DNA from: an uncultured Ruminococcus sp.
GTDB taxonomy: Bacteria > Bacillota_A > Clostridia > Oscillospirales > Acutalibacteraceae
Assembly: GCA_902798605.1 (NCBI GenBank)
Contig: CADBXH010000002.1
Coordinates: forward strand, 1-36,648
Direction: 5' to 3'
DNA length: 36,648 bases
The stretch's first letter is position 1. The number at the start of each line of letters is the position of its first letter. Position numbers and translations under genes: made by a program. This document shows positions 1 through 8,900 of the stretch, piece after piece. Below the pieces are notes generated by a model. It was not told the origin of the DNA and ran no database searches. It saw nothing but the letters and a program-made list of their open reading frames with translations.

Positions 1-1
1 A

Positions 2-103
2 AACGACCTCGACCCATATGAGTATCTCAAGTTCATCTTCACGAAGGCGCCCAATCTGAAGGATAATGAATCCATAGATATCCTCCTGCCGTGGAACGCT
101 TGA
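2..103 (+). CDS. IS66-family transposase, C-terminal fragment (cut by window edge)
   Basis: Reading from base 2 gives 33 codons ending at TGA 101-103. The peptide contains LDPYEYLKFIF and ends LLPWNA. This LDPYxYL...LLPWN ending is the hallmark C-terminus of IS66-type TnpC transposases, DDE enzymes that move IS66 elements. Only the tail is visible, so it cannot be said whether the element is complete to the left. It runs towards the 3' end of a broken acyltransferase gene and lies 52 bp from that gene's original stop codon. The insertion therefore probably marks the downstream limit of the polysaccharide locus. Family assignment rests on the short C-terminal motif alone. Confidence 0.8.
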   Translation, partial: NDLDPYEYLKFIFTKAPNLKDNESIDILLPWNA

Positions 104-110
104 AAATATT

Positions 111-131
111 AAGTCCAACTTTTGGGGGTCA
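111..131 (-). repeat. Possible right terminal inverted repeat of an insertion sequence
   Basis: Read on the minus strand from 131 to 111 the sequence is TGACCCCCAAAAGTTGGACT followed by T. It starts with TG at the presumed outer edge and lies 8-28 bp after the transposase stop, the geometry expected of an IS right end. The motif resembles IS3/IS150-type ends more than the IS66 ends I know. The border is therefore a guess, and the left end and target duplication are outside the window. Confidence 0.35.
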
Positions 132-155
132 CGTCATTTTCGCGGCCGGAATTAT

Positions 156-1103
156 TTATTTCTGTTTCATCCATTTTTTCATATCATTTATTAATAAACC
201 TGTTCTTACTTTTGCACCTTCTTCATTTAGATGAAGCTGTGTATCATAAAAATACCGGTAAGGAATAAAATAATCGTTATAATCCGAGATAACATCACAG
301 TTAAGCTGAGCACGCAAGTCATTTTCAAAGGCTTTGTATTCATCTTTATCCTAAGTGTATTCACCGTCGCCAATCGGATAGCCCGCTACCAACAGAACCG
401 CTCCCTTTTCTTTAAGCTCATCGTTAAGCGCGTTTAACCTCTGCGCACATTGATCGCTTAGTTTTGGCTTTACCATAGGTGTTTTAGCAAACATTTCATC
501 CGGATCAAGCTTTTTTCCTTCGGGTCTGTCAACTATATCACCATAATCATTAAACGAATATCTTGAATATGGATCATCGTAAGCCTTGTTGCCAGTATGA
601 CTTATCCAACAGGCAACAGATTCGGCTATATAGTTTGGATACGCGGTAGCCAGACCGAAATAATCCTCTTTTCTTGGGATTTGCCACAGGTTTTTATGGT
701 GTTCAAGCGTTTTAAGAGCCATTCCCGTATCCTTGATCGTATTGTCATCATCATAGGATGAACTGCAGATCACAACAATGTCACCGCTGTTTACATATAG
801 CGTACCGGCACGCTCAAGAAAAACATTTCCCAACGCAGCGTGCAGTCCCATATTTACCACAGGCATCCCCAGTTCTTTTTCTATCAGAGCAGAATCAAAG
901 CCAAACGCAACATTGGAATCGCCGGCCAGTATGATTTTAGGCTTATCAATGCTTTCCATTCGCTCTGCTTTATCAATAAGCGAGGCGTTAAAGGATGTTT
1001 GATATTGGTTCTTTATGACAGTAAAATCCAATAATACGATCAGCGCCATTACCGTTATACAGGCCGTGAAAAGAATCAACAGCTTTTTAATAAACTATTT
1101 CAA
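156..1103 (-). pseudogene. SGNH/DltD-like acyl-transfer partner of MBOAT, interrupted by two in-frame TAG codons
   Basis: The open part (1079-354) encodes a membrane-anchored SGNH-type esterase/acyltransferase. It has an N-terminal hydrophobic segment, ILAGDSNVAFG carrying the nucleophile Ser in a GDS motif, and the later block VNMGLHAALG. The frame stops at TAG 353-351, but the same frame continues without a shift for 64 more codons to TAA at 156-158. That tail contains YDTQLHLNEEGA, the family's Asp/His catalytic block. Upstream, an AGGAGG site (1112-1117) sits 8 nt before TTG at 1103, which would give TTG-AAA-TAG-TTT-ATT, a second in-frame TAG at codon 3. The gene follows the MBOAT gene, with which such proteins normally pair to O-acylate polysaccharides. 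As sequenced it would lose the catalytic His. Sequencing error or suppression cannot be excluded. Confidence 0.8.
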
Positions 1104-1115
1104 CCGTTAAACCTC

Positions 1116-2561
1116 CTAAAATTGAAAATATATGAATTCGGTATCAGCCGCAATATGAGCTAACAATACCACCGCCGTAATGAATACGACATAAACCGTA
1201 TATCTTAATACAACAGGCTTTGCGCTGATTGAAATAATAACGTCCTTTTTTGTAGATATATAATCGTAAACCGACAGCGGCAAAAGATAAAAGAATGCGA
1301 TAAAAACAAGCTTTATCACATTGAAATCCATGTCGCGCCAACACTGAAGAAGATACGAAACAGGATTTGTTATTCCGTCAAATGAATGAGAGAATACATA
1401 CACAGCGTCTGAAATATCGGCTGCTCTGAAAAATACCCATGCTGCCGTAACGATCAAAAACACAATAAAAGCGCGCACAAAAAAGACAAATCCGCCTTTT
1501 TTCCTTAGAGCCTTGATATGAAGAGCGTTTTCTATGATCTGCGCCACTCCGTGGATAGCGCCCCAAATCAAAAATGTCCAGTTAGCGCCGTGCCACAATC
1601 CGCTGAGCAAAAAGGTAATAAAAAGATTAAAACAATGGCGGGGCTTACTAACGCGGTTTCCGCCTAAAGGAATATACACATAGTCTCTGAACCATGTAGA
1701 CAGAGAAATATGCCATCTGCTCCAAAACTCCTTTATGGAAGTTGAGTAGTACGGACTCTTGAAATTCTCCATGATCTCAATACCAAACAACTTTGCACAA
1801 CCTCTGGCAATATCGGAATACGCTGAAAAATCGCAGTAGACCTGAACCGAAAAGAACAGCGTTGCTACAATCAAAGACAAACCCGTTGTTTCGCTAAGAT
1901 TCAAATATACCTTATCTACATATACTGCGATATTATCAGCCACTACCATTTTTTGTACAGACCCCAAGCCATCAGCTTCAAACCGTATGTAGCTTGTTCG
2001 TAATCAAAATAATGGCGCTTACGGATCTGAGGCAAAAGATTTGAAGATCTTTCGATAGGACCTGCGACCAGCTGAGGGAAAAATGACACAAACGCAGCAT
2101 ATATTCCAAAATGCTTTTCAGCGGCAACATCGCCTCTGTAAACATCTATAACATAGCTGAGCGTTTGGAATGTATAAAAAGATATTCCGACAGGCAGTAT
2201 CAAATTCAATGTAATAGGATGCGGCGAAAGCGCAAAAGCGCTGACAACATCGTTAATCACTGCGAAGAAAAAGTTCAAATACTTAAATACAAACAGCACG
2301 CCGAGACATAGCACAAGCGCAGTAACTACGATCAGTTTTTCTTTTTTTCGTTTTTTGTTTTTCCAACAGTCTTGCGCAGGTGTATGAAACTATGGTTGTA
2401 AACAGTATCAAAAAAACATATTTCGCGTTCCAGCTCATATAAAAGTAATAACTCGCAACTAAAATAAGAGCCCAACGGAATTTATGCGGGATAGCCCAAT
2501 ACAACGCAAAAACTATCGGCAAAAAATTGCAAATGAATAGAATTAAAAAACATATTTTCAC
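1116..2561 (-). pseudogene. MBOAT-family polysaccharide O-acyltransferase (AlgI/DltB-like), frameshifted
   Basis: Three overlapping frames join into one MBOAT membrane acyltransferase of about 480 residues. Such enzymes move acyl groups, often acetyl, across the membrane onto exported polysaccharide. The N-terminal part has WAIPHKFRWALILVASYYFY. The middle part has PVGISFYTFQTLSYVIDVYRG. The C-terminal part has RWHISLSTWFRDYVYIPLGG and the conserved His motif LSGLWHGANW, and it ends FIYFQF, a usual MBOAT end. The first shift lies in a 7-A run (plus strand 2342-2348), where one A fewer restores the frame. The second lies in a 6-A run near 1950-1955, where one A more restores it. An ATG at 2553 would encode MFFNSI, the usual family start, but in another frame, so a third lesion near 2535-2545 is likely. 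Its TAG stop overlaps the SD of the SGNH gene. Confidence 0.85.
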
Positions 2562-2594
2562 TCGCTTCTTATCGATGATCTATGATAAAAAACT

Positions 2595-3908
2595 TTAAAT
2601 AGATTTTTTAAGTTTATTAATTAGCATCTTTGGATTTAATCCACGCAGCATAAGTCGGTTATTCGGTCTTATCGACTTCATAATGAATCCGATTATTACG
2701 TTTGTAAATATCTGCGTGATAAGCGACGCCAAAGCGGCGCCCATTGTTCCCATAAACGGGATAAGGATAAAATTCAAAACAATATTGCACAGTGAACCCG
2801 ACAGATTAATCTTCCACAGGACGCTGTACTTATCCTCGGCAAGTATCCAAATATTTCGCACCGCTCCCATATAAGAGAAGGTCGTGTACCAAACTATCAA
2901 ACGTAGGATATTGACCGATTCGCCGTAATCGGAGCCATACAGCACCCAGACAATAGGCTTGGCGAACACGGCAATTAAAAGGCTTTGCACCAAAGCAAAA
3001 TAAATAATTACCGAATACAGCATCGACATATTGTTTTCAAATATATCATTGCTGTTATGCTTGCTTTCGAGTATTGACGGACGCGCAGAATCGATAATAG
3101 CTACAAAAACGAACGCCGTCATCGATGCACAGGTCGACGCCGCGGAATAAAAGCCGACCGCTTTGTCTCCCACCATAAGCATCAGCATTATCTTGTCTGT
3201 CTGTGCGAAAATCGTTACCATCATTGCCGAAACAATGTAATACCTACCCTTTTTCAGCATTTTTACAGCTTGATCACGGGAAAACGACAGCTTTATTCCA
3301 CTCAGCTTTTTTAACGTTATCAGCATTGCGATAGAAACCAAAGCGTACTCAATAGTTTCCGAAATCGCAAACCAATAGATGCTTTTTCCGCTGACAAGCA
3401 GGATTATCTTATAAGCCGACACAACAACATACGCCCCAAGCATGATCAGGGACGTATATTTTGAAAACAGCTTTGACTGAAACCAATATTGGATCATCAT
3501 TACTGCCTGAAAGAATATGTTTATTCCGTAAAGCGCGCAAACAATAAAAGTTACCGTGTCATCATAGTTGGCGATCAACACGAATCCCAGCGCGCAAATA
3601 TAACAAACAAACGCCGACAGCAGATTAAGGCACAAAGCCGTGCCGATGATCGAGCCTTCCTTATCGGGGCGGTCAACAAATTCCCGAACCAGTATCTGGT
3701 CAAACCCCAGCTGCATTACAGGCAAAATAAACGCAAAAACAGATATGGCGTAGTTTATTATGCCGTAATTAGACGGCCCGAGAAAACGCGCGGAAATCAT
3801 CGTTACCGCTACGCCAAGCAGTGCCTGAACGATCTTGCACCCGATTATCCACGCTGCGTTTTTCAATATTCTGTTTTTAATACTCAGCCTTTTAAATAAT
3901 CGAGGCAT
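2595..3908 (-). CDS. Wzx-type polysaccharide flippase (MOP superfamily)
   Basis: The 437-residue protein has about 12 hydrophobic segments and the N-terminal pattern of the polysaccharide_synt/MOP exporters: ILKNAAWIIGCKIVQALLG, then ISARFLGPSNYGIINYA. In Wzx/Wzy pathways this protein flips undecaprenyl-diphosphate-linked repeat units to the outer membrane face for polymerisation. The length is normal for Wzx (400-500). The SD AAAGGATG overlaps the TGA of the upstream glycosyltransferase, with a gap of only 4 bp, so translation is probably coupled. It is the only flippase in the locus, consistent with a single repeat-unit pathway together with the EpsG/Wzy-like polymerase at 15296. Confidence 0.9.
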   Translation of the reverse strand: MPRLFKRLSIKNRILKNAAWIIGCKIVQALLGVAVTMISARFLGPSNYGIINYAISVFAFILPVMQLGFDQILVREFVDRPDKEGSIIGTALCLNLLSAFVCYICALGFVLIANYDDTVTFIVCALYGINIFFQAVMMIQYWFQSKLFSKYTSLIMLGAYVVVSAYKIILLVSGKSIYWFAISETIEYALVSIAMLITLKKLSGIKLSFSRDQAVKMLKKGRYYIVSAMMVTIFAQTDKIMLMLMVGDKAVGFYSAASTCASMTAFVFVAIIDSARPSILESKHNSNDIFENNMSMLYSVIIYFALVQSLLIAVFAKPIVWVLYGSDYGESVNILRLIVWYTTFSYMGAVRNIWILAEDKYSVLWKINLSGSLCNIVLNFILIPFMGTMGAALASLITQIFTNVIIGFIMKSIRPNNRLMLRGLNPKMLINKLKKSI

Positions 3909-3912
3909 TATT

Positions 3913-5094
3913 TCATCCTTTTAAATATAAATCGACATACTCACGATATTTTACATTCTCATCAAACATCAGGGAACGGTTACGGCACGCGTCGGAAGTA
4001 AACGGAGATCCCTCACATATACTTTTTATCGCGTCAAAAAGCTTTCCGAAATCATCTGTAGGTGTTACTATTCCGCAGGTAACGTCAACACATTCGGGAC
4101 TTCCGCCCGTATCAAATGTGACCACGGGGGTTCCGCACGCGTTTGCCTCTATGTTGACAAGTCCGAGCACTTCCTCGCGCGTGGGATTGACAAAAACATC
4201 AGCCGCGGTGTAAATCTCGGCAAGCTCTTTCTGATTATTTGTTTTGTGAATGGAAATTATGTTCCCGGGCAGCTTGCTGTCTGTTTTCTCATCTGTTCCC
4301 ACAAGCACTATCCGCCAATCATCGGGCATATTTGCCGCAAGCTTAAGGAACACGTCAAGCCCCTTTCGTCTGCCCCAGATAAATGAAACTCCGAGAATGA
4401 GCTTCTTATCTGTCAAATCATATTTTTCTCTGAAACCGGATTTCACGGGCTTAAAAACATCCAAGTCAATACCGTTATTTATTACCTTGACCGGATAATC
4501 CTTCAGAAAGGACTTTTTCACATCTTCCATAAGCCAAACAGACGGCGTAATGATCGTCAAATCCAAATTCTCTGTCAACGCGCGCTTCTTTTTATAAAGC
4601 TCTCCGCTGCGGTCAAACAACCAACTGTAGCTTTTTTTCTGAGGGCAGCTTCCGCATCCGGTCTGCCATCTGTCACAGCCGGACATATAATAGTGCGGAC
4701 AATAGCCTGTAAAAGCCCAACAGTCGTGAAACGTCCAATAAACTTTTATTTTGCGTTTTTTAATGTACTCAAAAAGCATTCCGAGATGGATATTGTGTCC
4801 GTGAAGATTATGCAGATGGATAATATCAGGCTCATACTCCGTTAATTCGGAAATAAGCCTTTTTGTTACCCCGCGAGCCTCAAACCCCCAATCACCCAAC
4901 AAACGGGATCTCAGGGCGTTCAGCTTTATCTCATACGGCTTTTGATAACAAACGCTCAAAGGATAATCGGACGTTCCCTGGCTGTAAAATATGCGATTGT
5001 CAATATTTTTTTCAGTCAATAAACGGCTAACGGCAACACAGATTTTACCTGTGCTGCCTTTGCCGCTTGTAATGTTGATTTGCGCAACCTTCAT
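3913..5094 (-). CDS. GT4-family glycosyltransferase
   Basis: This 393-residue GT-B fold enzyme is probably cytoplasmic or membrane-associated and adds one sugar to the lipid-linked repeat unit. The N-terminal acceptor domain starts MKVAQINITSGKGSTGK and has the histidine-rich stretch IIHLHNLHGHNIHLG (91-105). A cysteine-rich insert, FHDCWAFTGYC then CDRWQTGCGSC (122-150), is typical of colanic-acid/WcaC-type GT4 enzymes. The C-terminal donor domain has NNGIDLDVF (206-214), GRRKGLD (241-247) and the EX7E motif E308 to E316. The SD AGAGGA overlaps the TAA of the lipoprotein gene just upstream, so the two are probably co-transcribed. Donor sugar and linkage cannot be predicted. Confidence 0.9.
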   Translation of the reverse strand: MKVAQINITSGKGSTGKICVAVSRLLTEKNIDNRIFYSQGTSDYPLSVCYQKPYEIKLNALRSRLLGDWGFEARGVTKRLISELTEYEPDIIHLHNLHGHNIHLGMLFEYIKKRKIKVYWTFHDCWAFTGYCPHYYMSGCDRWQTGCGSCPQKKSYSWLFDRSGELYKKKRALTENLDLTIITPSVWLMEDVKKSFLKDYPVKVINNGIDLDVFKPVKSGFREKYDLTDKKLILGVSFIWGRRKGLDVFLKLAANMPDDWRIVLVGTDEKTDSKLPGNIISIHKTNNQKELAEIYTAADVFVNPTREEVLGLVNIEANACGTPVVTFDTGGSPECVDVTCGIVTPTDDFGKLFDAIKSICEGSPFTSDACRNRSLMFDENVKYREYVDLYLKG

Positions 5095-5103
5095 TTTTTC
5101 CTC

Positions 5104-5904
5104 TTAAGACCGGCTGATTTTAAAATTATCATCCTTTTGCAGATATTCCAATATAGTATTCAAACCGCTTTGCATACCCATTATTTTATTATATTCAGCC
5201 TCAGAGAAGGAATCCTTTTTTATATCATAAGAAACAACATAAACATTTGTATCCTTATATGTTCCCGCGAGATATCCCTTTGACTCGCCGCCAAACTCCA
5301 AGTCAAACAGCTTGGTCTTGCCATACGAAAAGCGAACCGACTTATCGTCCTTGTCAATTTTAACGCTGTTCTTCCAGACAGAGGGATAATAAAGCGTTGT
5401 CAGAGATGTTTCTATTTCAAAAACATCATCGGTATTGACCTGTGTCTGTTCTGTCTCAAGTTTATAATCTTTTTTAAGGTTATCGATTATAACATTCAAC
5501 GATCCCTGAGCTTCGCGAAGTTCGCTGTAATTACCCGCTTTTTTATCGAGGTCGTAGACCGTTGCGCGGATCTCCGTATTGCCATCTTCTCCCTTAATGG
5601 TTCCCAAAAGGTCGCCTGTCCCGCCGTTAAAGCAAAGATCAAACAGCTTTACTCCTCCAAGCGAGAACTTTACCGTGTAAACATTCTTTGTGTCGATATC
5701 CACCTTGACCTTATCCTTGAATTTTTCAGGATATTTCAAAATGCAGTATTTGGTTTTGATTTCGTAAACCTTGATCGGTTCATCGACTTGTGATGTTGTT
5801 GCAGCAGCCTCGTCCTCAGTAGCGCCGCTGTTGTTTGAGTCTGTACAGCCTGCAAACGTTGCCGCAAGCAGGACTGCCAGAATTAAAATCAGTAACTTTT
5901 TCAA
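5104..5904 (-). CDS. Lipoprotein with an internally duplicated domain, function unknown
   Basis: I do not recognise a named family. The 266-residue protein has a lipoprotein signal with lipobox TFAGC (Cys19) and a low-complexity linker rich in Ala, Glu and Thr. It should be lipid-anchored on the outer membrane face. The mature part is two copies of one roughly 100-residue module, at about 45-150 and 160-262. Shared landmarks are YEIKTKYCILKYP against FEIETSLTTLYYP, VKLFDLCFNGG against TKLFDLEFGGE, and QGSLNVIIDNLKKD against QSGLNTILEYLQKD. The start is TTG at 5904, 7-8 nt from AGGAG. It begins 12 bp after the CotH gene and 9 bp before the GT4 gene, so it is likely an accessory surface component of this locus. 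Confidence 0.75.
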   Translation of the reverse strand: MKKLLILILAVLLAATFAGCTDSNNSGATEDEAAATTSQVDEPIKVYEIKTKYCILKYPEKFKDKVKVDIDTKNVYTVKFSLGGVKLFDLCFNGGTGDLLGTIKGEDGNTEIRATVYDLDKKAGNYSELREAQGSLNVIIDNLKKDYKLETEQTQVNTDDVFEIETSLTTLYYPSVWKNSVKIDKDDKSVRFSYGKTKLFDLEFGGESKGYLAGTYKDTNVYVVSYDIKKDSFSEAEYNKIMGMQSGLNTILEYLQKDDNFKISRS

Positions 5905-5916
5905 TGCTTTCTCCTG

Positions 5917-8900
5917 TTAGTTTATAACCATTTTTCCGTTTTCATCAAAGTGATACGTTCCCTTTACCACGGGATCGCCGTTATCATAAGTAAGGCCGTT
6001 CGTATTAAGAACGCTGAAATTCTTGTCCTTGACGATCTTGCCGTAAGCGTCTACGTAGTAAAAGTCACCGTCAACCTTGATGAGACCCTTGTACGGACAG
6101 GGTTTATTATCCTCATAATAAACCTCTCCGATAAGACCTTCTTTAACGTCCATCTTTCCGTCGGCGTCAAAGTAATATGTTCCCTTTACGATTGGTTTGC
6201 CGTTATTATAGCAAAGTCCGTTTGTAGTAATAACATAAAAGTCCTTGCCTTTTACTATTTTTGCGTAAGCATCAACGTAGTAGAAGCTTCCGTTGACCTG
6301 TATCAAGCCCTTGTAAGGAACCTTTTTGTTATCCTCGTAATATGTATCTCCTACAAGACCTTCCTTGACGTCCATCTTGCCGTCGGCGTCAAAGTAGTAT
6401 GTTCCCTTGACAACCGGCTTGCCGTTGCTGTAACAAAGATCGTTTGTTGTAAGAACATAGAAATCCTTGTTCTTTACGATCTTGGCGTAAGCATCAACAT
6501 AGTAGAAACTTCCTTCATGCTGTATCAAGCCCTTGTAAGGAACCTTCTTGTTATCCTCGTAATATGTATCTCCTACAAGGCCTTCCTTAACATCCATCTT
6601 GCCATCGGCGTCGAAGAAATATGTTCCCTTGACAACCGGCTTGCCGTTGCTGTAACAAAGATCGTTTGTTGTAAGAACATAGAAGTCCTTGTTCTTTACG
6701 ATCTTAGCGTAAGCATCAACGTAGTAGAAACTTCCTTCATGCTGTATCAAGCCTTTGTAAGGAACCTTTTTGTTATCCTCGTAATATGTATCTCCTACAA
6801 GGCCTTCCTTGACGTCCATCTTTCCGGCGGCGTCAAAGTGATATGTTCCCTTGATAACCGGCTTGCCGTTGCTGTAACACAAATCATTTGTATTCAAAAC
6901 CTGGAAGTCCTTATTCTTTACGATCTTGGCATAAGCGTCAACATAATAGAAATATCCGTCAACACAGATCAAGCCTTTGTATGGAACTGTCTTGTTGTCC
7001 TCGTAATATGTATCTCCTACAAGACCTTCCTTGACGTCCATCTTTCCGTCGGCGTCAAAGTAGTATGTTCCCTTAACAACCGGTTTGCCGTTGCTGTAGC
7101 AAAGATCATTTGTGGTAAGAACATAGAAATCCTTGTTCTTTACTATCTTTCCGTAATCGTTAACATAATAGAATCTGCCGTCAACACTAACAAGGCCATA
7201 ATACGCTGCAAGCTCTTTTCCATTAACATAAACCAGATCATTCATGATAAAGGTATCCTTGGAAAGCTTGCCGTCGGCGCCGAAGAAATACTTGCCCTTT
7301 GTGAGGATCCCGTTGGAGTTTGCGTCGGTAACGTTTACAACCGTGCTGCGGTCGGCATAACCTGTGCGGTTGTTGTTTCCGCCGGAGTTAAAGAAATAAA
7401 TATCATCACCGACCTGCTGTACGCCGAATTGGGTGTATCCGTTAACTACATAATATATATCGCCGTTATATGTATACAGTCCGTCGTTTTGCAGGCGGGT
7501 TTTTTCTGCAATTCCACCGTCCTCGCCGAACGCATACCATTCGGGTACGGAAGCGTTGGTCTCTTTCACAAATCTTGTTCCTGTATAGGCATATCCATCG
7601 GCTCCGAAGTAATACCATTTGCCGTCGATCTGGCGCCAGGTTTTGTAAAGATAATCAGGCCCGAAATAATATCTCTTTCCGTGTGAATCGGGCTTCCAGT
7701 AGCCGTTGTCTATCTTGCCGTTGACAAAGTACAGATCATAGTGCCAGCCTTCGAGCAGCTCGCCGTTTTGGATATATCTTCCGCAAACCTGACAGCGTTC
7801 AACGTTATCGTCAAGGTCACTGTCTACCCAAATGTGGCTGTCCCACTTTGCGTACAGATTAGTATTGCCTTCAACCGTAAAAGTGTCGCCTTCTGTCAAT
7901 GCGGGATCGGAATAATCCGGATTAAAGTGCCATTCGCTGCAGCAATGCTCAAGATCGGCATCGGGCAGAGCCTTTACCGTACACTGATCGCCCGCGCTGT
8001 AGATATTTGTATCCCACACCAGCTTTTTGCCGTAAGTTCCGATATCATACTTTACAAAGAAGGTGTCGTCACTGTAAGCGTTTGAAAGAAATTCATAACG
8101 CTGAGGAATATAATTTGTAATAACACTGAGTCGGCTGTTATAGCCGTTTATTATACTCTGCGGATTCGTGCTTCCATAGGTATTCCAGCGGATGGCATTC
8201 ATTATCATAGTTGAGCGGATATGCTCTGCCGTAGGAGCAATACTGCCGAAATATGACGGATACATTTGCTTAACGACATTATTCCAAACGTTTTGAACTA
8301 CCTGCTGGAAATCGTTATGACTAAACAGCTGCGCAAGGAATGATTTATATGAATCGTTATCATAGTTGATATAGCAGTGCTGGATATACAGGCTGTCTAT
8401 ATCATCCAAAGTCGTGGTGTTGTTAATAAGATAATTGATACCGTGAGTCTGCTGGAACGAAAGATCAAAATCCCAAGCGGGTCCGGCGCAGATCTTGCCG
8501 TCAACATCCTTATACAGGAAAAAGCTCGAGCTGCAGCCGTCAAAGTTAGCGCCAAATTCCTCTGCGATATACATCCTCGCGATAGATTCAACATCAACGT
8601 ATTCTGTATAATATTTACCCAATGAGTTATATCCTGTCTGAGAGTACACGGCGTCCTCATATTGCTGGTAATAACCGCGGATATACTCGACTTCTGCCTT
8701 AGAAGAATACTCAGGCTCCTTGACAACAACTGCCTGTTTGCGCGAGGTTATAAATCCCGAGACCTCGGGAGGATAACGGTATATCTTTTCAAGCTCCAAG
8801 AGGTATCCGCCGGTGATATCGTCCGGATCATTGGGGATCTGTGCGTATTGGTAGGTGTTGGCTTCCTCGGTAAACTGATCGCCGCCCAAAGGATAAGAGG

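Noticed and set aside
231..437. Plus-strand 68-codon frame near the left edge
   Set aside because: It overlaps the conserved tail of the SGNH gene on the minus strand, whose reading frame explains the DNA.
156..1118. Amber recoding (TAG read as an amino acid) as explanation of the SGNH stops
   Set aside because: The MBOAT gene ends FIYFQF-TAG at the normal family end, other genes contain no internal TAG, and the neighbour is frameshifted too; decay or sequence error is simpler.
1943..2361. Programmed frameshifting in the MBOAT gene
   Set aside because: Two shifts of opposite sign in different A-runs, with no stimulatory structure seen, are unlike known programmed sites; slippage, decay or error are kept as options.
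5950..7686. Long plus-strand open frame (578 codons) opposite the CotH repeats
   Set aside because: It is a shadow of the repeat array: no ribosome site, no recognisable domain, and its periodicity simply mirrors the coding strand.
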